DNA of 5,395 bases from an uncultured Collinsella sp. (GTDB taxonomy: Bacteria; Actinomycetota; Coriobacteriia; Coriobacteriales; Coriobacteriaceae), in NCBI GenBank assembly GCA_937896835.1, contig CALBOJ010000120.1:1-5395 (forward strand). Reading direction: 5' to 3'. The notes under the pieces are model-generated. The model saw only the letters and a program-made list of their open reading frames with translations, made no database searches and was not told where the DNA came from. A program made the translations under genes and the position numbers. This document shows, piece by piece, positions 1 through 5,395 of this stretch (its first letter is position 1; every line of letters begins with the position of its first letter).

Positions 1-362
1 GGCTGCGAGACCCCCGCACCGGACACCGTCCGTGGGCCAATATCCAGCTGCGGCGGGAAAACGCCGCCGGTACCATGTATAATATCGTGGGGTTCCAGAC
101 CAACCTGCTGTTCCCGGAGCAGAAGCGGGTCTTTTCCATGATCCCGGCGCTGCGGAACGCGGAGTTCGTGCGCTATGGCGTCATGCACCGCAACACCTAT
201 TTAAATTCCCCGCAGCTGCTCGACCGGTATTACCGCCTCCGGCGAGCGCCGCGCATCCGCTTCGCCGGGCAGATGACCGGTGTGGAGGGGTATGTGGAGT
301 CGACGGCGTCGGGCTATCTCGCGGCGGCGGCCATGGCGGCAGCGCTTCCAACCTCGGCCTGA
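1..362 (+). CDS. trmFO: TrmFO (folate/FAD-dependent tRNA m5U54 methyltransferase), 3' fragment with abnormal C-terminus
   Basis: Family role: TrmFO methylates U54 in the T-loop of tRNA in the cytoplasm, using methylenetetrahydrofolate and FADH2. The reading frame is open from base 3, so the gene enters from the left edge and the ATG at 75 is internal. Residues encoded before it (DPRTGHRPWANIQLRRENAAGT) already match the family. Recognisable conserved blocks are YNIVGFQTNL, EQKRVFSMIP, EFVRYGVMHRNT, NSPQLL and FAGQMTGVEGYVES.ASG. The FAD-binding N-terminus (roughly 250 residues) lies outside the window. After GYLA (about base 322) the match stops. The remaining residues (AAAMAAALPTSA) are just the antisense reading of sdaA, so roughly 70-80 C-terminal residues of a normal ~435-residue TrmFO are missing. 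Six of 15 arginine codons are CGG and GGG glycine codons occur, unlike the other genes here. It may belong to another genome joined in assembly. Family identity is secure; integrity is not. Confidence 0.9.
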   Translation, partial: LRDPRTGHRPWANIQLRRENAAGTMYNIVGFQTNLLFPEQKRVFSMIPALRNAEFVRYGVMHRNTYLNSPQLLDRYYRLRRAPRIRFAGQMTGVEGYVESTASGYLAAAAMAAALPTSA

Positions 363-1594
363 CATCCGCCCTCGGCGCCGGCGACGCAGGCGCTCGTGGT
401 GAGGTTGAGGCCGATAGCGGCTGCGCAGTAGAGCGCGTCCATGACTTGCTCGTCGTCGAGCTGAAGGTGATCGGCGAGCGCCAGCACACAGCCGGGCACG
501 ACACCCGCGGATCCTGCCGTCGGAGCTGCGACGATCACGCCCATCGTGGCGGAGCGCTCGAGCACGGCCATCGCGCGGGCCACGGCGTCGGTTTGAACGG
601 TGCCCATCAGGCTTGTGCTCAAATCGTTGCGGCCGGTGGCATCGACGAGTTTAGCCTCGCCGCCGATAAGCCCGCCGAGCGATCGCTGCGGATTGACGAT
701 GGGGGTGGTGGTCTCCTCGCGCATGACGTCGAGCACGCGGCGCATGGCGGCGACAGCGTGGGCCTCGCCGGTCAGACGCGCCTCGCGCACGGCCATAACG
801 GCGCCGATATTCAGGCCGAGCTCGGCGCACGCATCGAGCAGCTGCTCGCCGTCGTCGAAGATCTCCTTTGCCGAGACACCGGGGGAGAGCGACGAGGCAG
901 AACCGGGGAGCTCGATAAAGGTCGCGTAATCGACATTGTCGAGTTTGCGTAGCATGGGGATAACGGTGTCGTCGGGCGCGCCGTCGGTCTCAAAGACGGA
1001 GTAGGCCTGGCCGCCCACTTCGGTGCGGTAGGTGCGGCAGAAGGCGATGTTCACGTGTGCGTAGGCGAGCAGGTTCGTGAGCGCGGCGAGCACGCCGGGG
1101 ACGTCGTAGTGCGCCACGAAGAGTGTGGAGTACATGCCCGAGATGTCGACGCCGACGCCGTTAATGCGGCTGATGCGCATCTTGCCGCCGCCTAGGCTCT
1201 CACCGCGGACCTGTGCCGTGGCGCCCGTGTCGTCGACCATGTCGATGTCGACGGTGTTGGGGTGGATGGAGGCGTCGTCGCCCTTGATGTCAAAGTGATA
1301 TTCGAGGCCCTGCTCGCGTGCGAGGTCGAAGGCCTGCTTGATGTTCTCGTCATCGGTGTCGAGGCCCAGGATGCCCGCGACGAGCGCACGATCGGTGCCG
1401 TGGCCGCGGTAGGTGTGGGCGAAGGAGTTCCACAGGCCAAAGGTGACCTTGGTTATGCGGCCTTCCAGCAGGCTGGCGGCAACTTGGGCGCAGCGCAGGG
1501 CGCCGGCGGTGTGCGATGAGCTGGGGCCGACCATGACGGGGCCCAAGATCTCGAATGCCGAGGTCGTAGCTAATGTTTGCGGCTTGCCTGCCAT
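314..1594 (-). CDS. sdaA: L-serine dehydratase, iron-sulfur type, fused beta-alpha chain, C-terminally truncated
   Basis: Family role: deaminates L-serine to pyruvate and ammonia with a [4Fe-4S] cluster in the cytoplasm. Start chosen at ATG 1592-1594 because AGGAG precedes it by 5 nt and family homology begins there; the same frame stays open to an ATG at 1711, but that stretch lies in a palindromic repeat. Of the 426 residues, about 1-155 form the beta domain with PSSSHTAG (24-31), about 156-230 resemble an ACT domain (HYDVPGVLAALTNLLA), and about 240 onward is the alpha domain with NPQRSLGGLIGGEA (301-314), APTAGSAGVVPG (357-368) and EGGCQAEVGSA. Cys411 in GGCQAEV is the first cluster-ligand cysteine of the family. 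The expected later CDPxxG...VPC ligands are absent because the frame ends in MAAAAR at base 314. Fused enzymes run to about 520 residues, so around 100 are missing. The product as drawn should be inactive. It lies downstream of metK on the same strand but behind a terminator. Confidence 0.93.
   Translation of the reverse strand: MAGKPQTLATTSAFEILGPVMVGPSSSHTAGALRCAQVAASLLEGRITKVTFGLWNSFAHTYRGHGTDRALVAGILGLDTDDENIKQAFDLAREQGLEYHFDIKGDDASIHPNTVDIDMVDDTGATAQVRGESLGGGKMRISRINGVGVDISGMYSTLFVAHYDVPGVLAALTNLLAYAHVNIAFCRTYRTEVGGQAYSVFETDGAPDDTVIPMLRKLDNVDYATFIELPGSASSLSPGVSAKEIFDDGEQLLDACAELGLNIGAVMAVREARLTGEAHAVAAMRRVLDVMREETTTPIVNPQRSLGGLIGGEAKLVDATGRNDLSTSLMGTVQTDAVARAMAVLERSATMGVIVAAPTAGSAGVVPGCVLALADHLQLDDEQVMDALYCAAAIGLNLTTSACVAGAEGGCQAEVGSAAAMAAAAR
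317..335. other. Breakpoint fusing the 3' parts of trmFO and sdaA
   Basis: The + strand reads as TrmFO up to GYLA (about 322). The - strand reads as serine dehydratase down to MAAAA (about 320). Beyond these points each gene is merely the antisense of the other. The meeting point is a GCG/GCC repeat tract coding alanine on both strands, enough for microhomology-mediated joining or a short-overlap assembly error. Both C-termini and the expected space between convergent genes are absent. Codon usage changes at the same place. Seen directly: two truncated families meeting. Inferred: deletion or chimera, with chimera favoured. Confidence 0.75.
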
Positions 1595-1599
1595 ATGCG

Positions 1600-1604
1600 C
1601 TCCT
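1600..1604 (-). promoter_or_regulatory. Ribosome binding site of sdaA
   Basis: On the - strand the order is AGGAG, CGCAT, ATG: a strong Shine-Dalgarno with 5-nt spacing. It fixes the sdaA start at 1594 rather than the in-frame ATG at 1711. Confidence 0.8.
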
Positions 1605-1610
1605 GTTCTA

Positions 1611-1659
1611 TCCCGTCGTCCCGAGGGACGGGGCATACTCTGTCCCGCCGTTCCGAGGG
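1611..1659. repeat. Two imperfect direct copies of a 17-bp motif
   Basis: Copy 1 (1611-1627, tcccgtcgtcccgaggg) and copy 2 (1643-1659, tcccgccgttccgaggg) differ at two positions and start 32 bp apart. Copy 1 also sits in a short hairpin (1617-1630, five pairs around a CGAG loop). Copy 2 overlaps the left arm of the larger inverted repeat that follows. The copies lie just upstream of the sdaA ribosome site. This looks like dispersed intergenic repeat sequence; function unknown. Confidence 0.6.
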
Positions 1660-1770
1660 CTTTGGTATTTGGTCGCCTGCTCGGGCAGTCCTGCTCGCAC
1701 GGAGAGCACATTAGGTGCTCCCCGGCTCGTGCGGAACTCGCGACCGACCAAATACCAAAGCCCTCGGAAC
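1650..1770. repeat. 121-bp palindromic element with nested hairpin in the sdaA leader
   Basis: Arms at 1650-1675 and 1745-1770 are perfect 26-bp reverse complements (arm begins gttccgagggctttggta). The 69-bp interior folds again: gagcac 1704-1709 pairs with gtgctc 1715-1720 around a 5-nt loop, flanked by cgcac 1696-1700 with gtgcg 1729-1733. On the - strand the inner stem extends to nine pairs through a G-U wobble at 1703/1721, which is A-C on the + strand. No open frame here resembles a known protein. Candidates are a REP/MITE-like mobile palindrome or a structured RNA leader of sdaA. It is not a typical terminator, as no T-run follows either arm. Confidence 0.8.
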
Positions 1771-1861
1771 TTAGGATACATGGTTGGAGTCGCTCTGCTG
1801 CGAAATTTATCGGCCTATGACCTATTCCATGTCCCAGGTCGGCTCATCTTCACCACCTTTA
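1771..1861. other. Gene-free stretch between the palindrome and the metK terminator
   Basis: No convincing gene is present. On the - strand GGGACA (around 1832) and GATAAA (around 1810) give a poor -35/-10 pair with 18-nt spacing that could drive sdaA with a leader of about 200 nt containing the palindrome. The match is too weak to call a promoter with confidence. Confidence 0.3.
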
Positions 1862-1900
1862 AATAAAAAAGAAGTACCAGTTGGAGCCGGTACTTCTTTT
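1862..1900 (-). terminator. Intrinsic terminator of metK
   Basis: A perfect 12-bp stem (aaaagaagtacc 1867-1878 with ggtacttctttt 1889-1900) encloses a 10-nt loop. Reading on the - strand, the stem runs into a T-rich tract (TTCTTTTTTATTT). It lies 38 bp after the metK stop. It should separate metK from sdaA. On the + strand the tail is shorter (CTTCTTTT then GGTG), so any termination in that direction would be weaker. Confidence 0.85.
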
Positions 1901-1937
1901 GGTGCGTTGTTTCTTGGCTGTAGCTTTTGCCGTTAGC

Positions 1938-3218
<1,281 letters not shown>

Positions 3219-3223
3219 GATTG

Positions 3224-3229
3224 TCCTTT
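3224..3229 (-). promoter_or_regulatory. Ribosome binding site of metK
   Basis: AAAGGA on the - strand, 5 nt before the ATG at 3218. Only moderately strong. It lies 11 nt downstream of the leader hairpin. Confidence 0.7.
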
Positions 3230-3240
3230 CAAAAACGTGT

Positions 3241-3267
3241 CCCGGCGACCGTTACCATTCCGCCGGG
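3241..3267 (-). promoter_or_regulatory. GC-rich hairpin in the metK leader
   Basis: Seven G/C pairs (cccggcg 3241-3247 with cgccggg 3261-3267) enclose a 13-nt loop. On the - strand the hairpin is followed by ACACG and five T residues before the ribosome site. It falls inside the predicted transcribed leader, between the -10 box and the start codon. It could be an mRNA stabiliser or part of an attenuator. I do not see the conserved core of the S-box (SAM-I) or SMK-box riboswitches, so I call only the structure. Confidence 0.55.
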
Positions 3268-3285
3268 CTCTCTATGCAATGGCAC

Positions 3286-3314
3286 ATCATAGCGCGTAAA
3301 TCAAACATTCACAC
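3286..3314 (-). promoter_or_regulatory. Probable metK promoter
   Basis: TATGAT on the - strand (3286-3291) is a one-mismatch -10 hexamer. At 17-nt spacing the -35 position (3309-3314) reads GTGTGA, a weak match to TTGACA. Predicted transcription starts near 3279, giving a leader of about 60 nt that includes the hairpin. Confidence 0.5.
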
Positions 3315-3323
3315 CCTTTCCGC

Positions 3324-3421
3324 ACCTACTCATTGGGGACAGACTTAAATGATCGGTCTTACCTAAGTGTCGACAGGTTGCCCAAAGAATGGTCATTTAA
3401 GTCTGTCCCCAATGAGTAGGT
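3324..3421. repeat. 98-bp near-perfect palindromic element between metK and gltX promoters
   Basis: Arms 3324-3352 and 3393-3421 are exact 29-bp reverse complements surrounding a 40-bp centre. The arm contains ATTGGGGACAGACTTAAATG. The GGGGACAG core recalls terminal palindromes seen beside REP-associated (Y1-type) transposases in many bacteria; that resemblance is from memory. There is no transposase in the window, so it would be a non-autonomous, MITE- or REP-like unit. It occupies most of the divergent intergenic region and lies outside both -10 boxes. It shares no obvious sequence with the palindrome upstream of sdaA. Confidence 0.85.
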
Positions 3422-3430
3422 CGGTGCCCT

Positions 3431-3461
3431 TTGTGCGGAGGTTGCTTTGATGCTTTATACT
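3431..3461 (+). promoter_or_regulatory. Probable gltX promoter
   Basis: TATACT (3456-3461) is a one-mismatch -10 hexamer, 40 bp before the gltX ATG. TTGTGC (3431-3436) is a possible -35 at a long 19-nt spacing. It begins 10 bp from the end of the palindromic element. Transcription would start near 3468, giving a short leader with no room for a T-box or other riboswitch. Confidence 0.5.
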
Positions 3462-3489
3462 GGTGCGGTTAGACATCCATCCTGCAATC

Positions 3490-3495
3490 GAGGAG
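3490..3495 (+). promoter_or_regulatory. Ribosome binding site of gltX
   Basis: GAGGAG ends 6 nt before ATG 3502. This start is preferred to the in-frame GTG at 3463, which falls immediately after the -10 box and would add 13 residues not typical of the family. Confidence 0.8.
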
Positions 3496-3501
3496 ATTTC
3501 C

Positions 3502-4977
3502 ATGGCATCAGACGTTCGCGTCCGCTTTGCACCCTCACCGACGGGCAAGCTGCACATCGGCGGCGCCCGCACCGCTATCTATAACTGGGCTTTCGCCCGC
3601 GCAAACGGCGGTACGTTCATCCTGCGCATCGACGACACCGACCCCACCCGCTCCACCGACGAGAACACGCAGATCATTCTGCGCGCCATGCGTTGGCTGG
3701 GACTGGACTGGGACGAGGGTCCCGAGGTGGGCGGCGACTATGGCCCCTACGCCCAGACCGAGCGCCTGGACCTGTACAAACTGGCCGCCCAGAAGCTTTG
3801 GGACGAGGGCAAGGCCTATCCCTGCTTCTGCACTAAGGAGCAGCTCGATGCCGACCGTAAGGCCGCGCAGGACCGCAAGGACCCCTTCCAGGGCTATCAG
3901 CGTCGTTGCCGCGATCTTGATCCCGAGGAGGCCCGTCGCCGCATCGAGGCCGGTGAGTCCTACGTCCTGCGCATCAAGGTGCCCGAGGACCGCGGCGACG
4001 TCGTCATCCACGATGCCGTCCACGGCGAGGTGACCTTCGATGCCAAGGAGCTCGACGACTTTGTCATCTTCCGCTCCGATGGCACGCCCACGTACAACTT
4101 CGCGACCGTCGTCGACGACGCCATGATGAAGATCACCCATGTCATCCGCGGCGACGACCACCTGTCCAACACCCCGCGTCAGGTCATGGTCTACGAGGCC
4201 CTCGGCGCGCCCGTGCCTACGTTCGCTCATATCTCCATGATCTTGGGTGCCGACGGCAAGAAGCTCTCCAAGCGCCACGGCGCCACCTCGGTGGAGGAGT
4301 ACCGCGACGCCGGTTACCTGTCCGACGCCTTCGTCAACTATCTGGCGCTGCTCGGCTGGTCGCTCGACGGCGAGACCACGATCATCCCGCGCGATGTCCT
4401 TGCCAGCAAGTTCTCGCTTGACCGCATCTCCAAGAACCCAGCTACCTTCGACCCCAAGAAGCTCGACTGGGTCAACGCAGAGTACATCAACGGCATGTCC
4501 GATGCTCAGTTTGCCGACGAGATCATGGTTCCCGAGCTGCACGAGGCGGGTCTCATCGAGGGTAATGTCGAGTTCGGCGAGGATTGGATCGACGCGCTCG
4601 CTGCCATCGTTAAGCCGCGCACCAAGATGCCGGCCGACGCCGTGACCGTCGCCGCTCCCATCTTTGCTACGGCCGAGACGCTCGAGTATGACGAGAAGTC
4701 TGTCAACAAGGGCCTGGCCAAGGAAGGCATGGGTGCCATTCTGGATGCCGCCAAGGCCGCGCTCGAGGGTGTGGACGAGTGGACGGCCGCCAACATCGAC
4801 GCCGCGCTTGAGCCGCTGCCCGAGCAGATGGACCTCAAGAAGCGCGTGGTGTTTCAGGCCGTGCGCGTCGCCGTCTGCGGCAACATGGTGAGCCCTCCGC
4901 TGGGCGAGACCATGGCGCTCGTCGGTCGCGACGACTGCCTGGCGCGCATCGACCGCGCCCGCACGATGGCGCTGTAA
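3502..4977 (+). CDS. gltX: Glutamyl-tRNA synthetase
   Basis: Family role: class I aminoacyl-tRNA synthetase charging tRNA-Glu with glutamate in the cytoplasm. In bacteria with GatCAB it often also mischarges tRNA-Gln, but the sequence does not settle this. Of the 491 residues, the start RVRFAPSPTGKLHIGGARTA holds the HIGH-class motif as HIGG (18-21). RIDDTDPTRS follows. Cys108 and Cys110 (PCFC) with Cys136 (YQRRC) form a partial zinc-type cluster in the tRNA acceptor-binding insertion. VIRGDDHLSNT is the active-site block and KLSKRHGA (from 254) is the KMSKS loop. The C-terminal helical anticodon-binding domain ends in VSPPLGETMALVGRDDCLARIDRA. Length is normal and no key motif is missing. 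None of about 33 arginine codons is CGG. The gene has its own promoter and terminator, with priA 89 bp downstream. Confidence 0.98.
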   Translation: MASDVRVRFAPSPTGKLHIGGARTAIYNWAFARANGGTFILRIDDTDPTRSTDENTQIILRAMRWLGLDWDEGPEVGGDYGPYAQTERLDLYKLAAQKLWDEGKAYPCFCTKEQLDADRKAAQDRKDPFQGYQRRCRDLDPEEARRRIEAGESYVLRIKVPEDRGDVVIHDAVHGEVTFDAKELDDFVIFRSDGTPTYNFATVVDDAMMKITHVIRGDDHLSNTPRQVMVYEALGAPVPTFAHISMILGADGKKLSKRHGATSVEEYRDAGYLSDAFVNYLALLGWSLDGETTIIPRDVLASKFSLDRISKNPATFDPKKLDWVNAEYINGMSDAQFADEIMVPELHEAGLIEGNVEFGEDWIDALAAIVKPRTKMPADAVTVAAPIFATAETLEYDEKSVNKGLAKEGMGAILDAAKAALEGVDEWTAANIDAALEPLPEQMDLKKRVVFQAVRVAVCGNMVSPPLGETMALVGRDDCLARIDRARTMAL

Positions 4978-5000
4978 TCGCTGCGCAAACGTTTTTATCC

Positions 5001-5036
5001 GAGCCCCGTTCACTCAGAGCGGGGCTCTTGTTTCTG
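5001..5036 (+). terminator. Intrinsic terminator of gltX
   Basis: An 8-bp GC-rich stem (gagccccg 5001-5008 with cggggctc 5020-5027), an 11-nt loop, then the T-rich tail TTGTTTCTG. It starts 23 bp after the gltX stop and sits between gltX and priA, so priA depends on readthrough or on a promoter I cannot identify in the remaining 30 bp. Confidence 0.8.
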
Positions 5037-5050
5037 TAGACGTATGGGAT

Positions 5051-5057
5051 AGGAGGT
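5051..5057 (+). promoter_or_regulatory. Ribosome binding site of priA
   Basis: AGGAGGT is a full anti-Shine-Dalgarno match, 9 nt before ATG 5067. The nearby GTG at 5056 is out of frame, so the ATG is the only sensible start. Confidence 0.75.
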
Positions 5058-5066
5058 GCTGGGGCC

Positions 5067-5395
5067 ATGGCCGAGCAACTTTCGCTGTTTGGTTCGCCGG
5101 AGCCGGAGGAGGCTCCGAAGTCCGCGGCTCCTGCCGCCGCCCCGGCGCAGCCCGAGCCCGCACCCGAACCCCTCGCCGCCTATGCGAGCGTAGTCCTCGA
5201 CATCCCGACGCGTGCACTGTCCGAGCCGTTTGCTTACGGCATTCCGCAGTCACTCGCCAACGATGTTCAGATCGGCTCCACCGTCCTAGTTCATTTTGGC
5301 AACCGTGCGGCCGCGGGCTACATCGTCGACATCGCGCCCGAGCTGGCCGACCTGCAAGGTAACGACGCTCTCGATCCCGCGCGTATCAAGCCTAT
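5067..5395 (+). CDS. priA: Primosomal protein N' (PriA replication-restart helicase), N-terminal part
   Basis: Family role: PriA binds stalled or repaired replication forks and reloads the replisome. Only the first 109 residues are in the window; the family is usually over 700, so the helicase and zinc-binding regions lie beyond the right edge. Residues about 38-105 match the 3'-end DNA-binding domain: YASVVLDIPTRALSEPFAYGIPQSL, then VQIGSTVLVHFGNRAAAGYIVDI. Before it are about 35 extra residues: MAEQLSLFG followed by a Pro/Ala/Glu-rich, probably disordered linker (10-37). QLSLF at residues 4-8 equals the consensus beta-clamp-binding pentapeptide QL(S/D)LF. A strong ribosome site supports this start, so the extension is likely translated. 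It follows gltX on the same strand behind a terminator; metK next to priA is a common actinobacterial arrangement. Confidence 0.92.
   Translation, partial: MAEQLSLFGSPEPEEAPKSAAPAAAPAQPEPAPEPLAAYASVVLDIPTRALSEPFAYGIPQSLANDVQIGSTVLVHFGNRAAAGYIVDIAPELADLQGNDALDPARIKP

Noticed and set aside
446..952. 168-codon + strand open frame inside sdaA
   Set aside because: Antisense shadow of a clear serine dehydratase frame, rich in His/Gly/Ala.
1595..1711. N-terminal extension of serine dehydratase to ATG 1711
   Set aside because: The extra 39 residues are encoded by palindromic repeat DNA, lack family similarity, and a strong ribosome site precedes the internal ATG at 1594.
1573..1866. Small + strand open frame of 97 codons across the palindrome
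   Set aside because: It is translated repeat sequence, overlaps the sdaA start and the metK terminator, and resembles no protein I know.
3241..3267. Intrinsic terminator in the metK leader
   Set aside because: The T-run begins five bases after the stem and is short, so a full terminator is not supported. A leader hairpin is the safer call.
3219..3300. SAM-I or SMK-box riboswitch upstream of metK
   Set aside because: Conserved cores are not visible; only one simple hairpin is supported.
3535..5013. 492-codon open frame antisense to gltX
   Set aside because: It shadows gltX codon periodicity in GC-rich DNA. The translation is Val/Gly/Asp/Leu-rich with no recognisable domain, and gltX is unmistakable.

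Overview
The window looks like chromosomal DNA from a high-GC Actinomycetota of class Coriobacteriia, most likely a Collinsella-type gut bacterium. The grounds are strong GC-rich codon choice (arginine almost always CGC/CGT in metK, gltX and sdaA), a single-chain iron-sulfur L-serine dehydratase, and a metK/priA neighbourhood of actinobacterial type. The genus is inferred from recognition, not from a search.

Layout, left to right: the 3' part of trmFO (tRNA m5U54 methyltransferase, + strand, runs in from the left edge) meets head-on a truncated sdaA (L-serine dehydratase, - strand). Both proteins lose their C-termini at the same alanine-coding GCG/GCC tract near 317-335. The trmFO piece also uses codons (CGG, GGG) that the other genes avoid, so this is either a deletion/rearrangement or, more likely, a chimeric assembly join. 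Upstream of sdaA (1595-1937) lies a 343-bp gene-free stretch. It holds two copies of a 17-bp motif, a 26-bp perfect inverted repeat enclosing a nested hairpin, and the metK terminator. metK (SAM synthetase, - strand) follows, with a leader hairpin and a good -10 box.

The 283-bp gap between the metK and gltX start codons is a divergent promoter region. A near-perfect palindromic element (29-bp arms, GGGGACAGACTT core) sits between the two promoters. gltX (glutamyl-tRNA synthetase, + strand) is complete and ends in an intrinsic terminator. priA (primosomal helicase, + strand) then begins and runs off the right edge. Its first residues carry an exact QLSLF pentapeptide, the consensus beta-sliding-clamp-binding motif, joined to the PriA DNA-binding domain by a Pro/Ala/Glu linker.

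The genes are housekeeping: tRNA modification, serine catabolism, SAM synthesis, tRNA charging and replication restart. They do not form one pathway. I see no defence system, CRISPR array, tRNA/rRNA gene or complete insertion sequence. The parts worth a second look are the junction near 320, the two unrelated palindromic elements, the metK leader hairpin and the PriA N-terminus.
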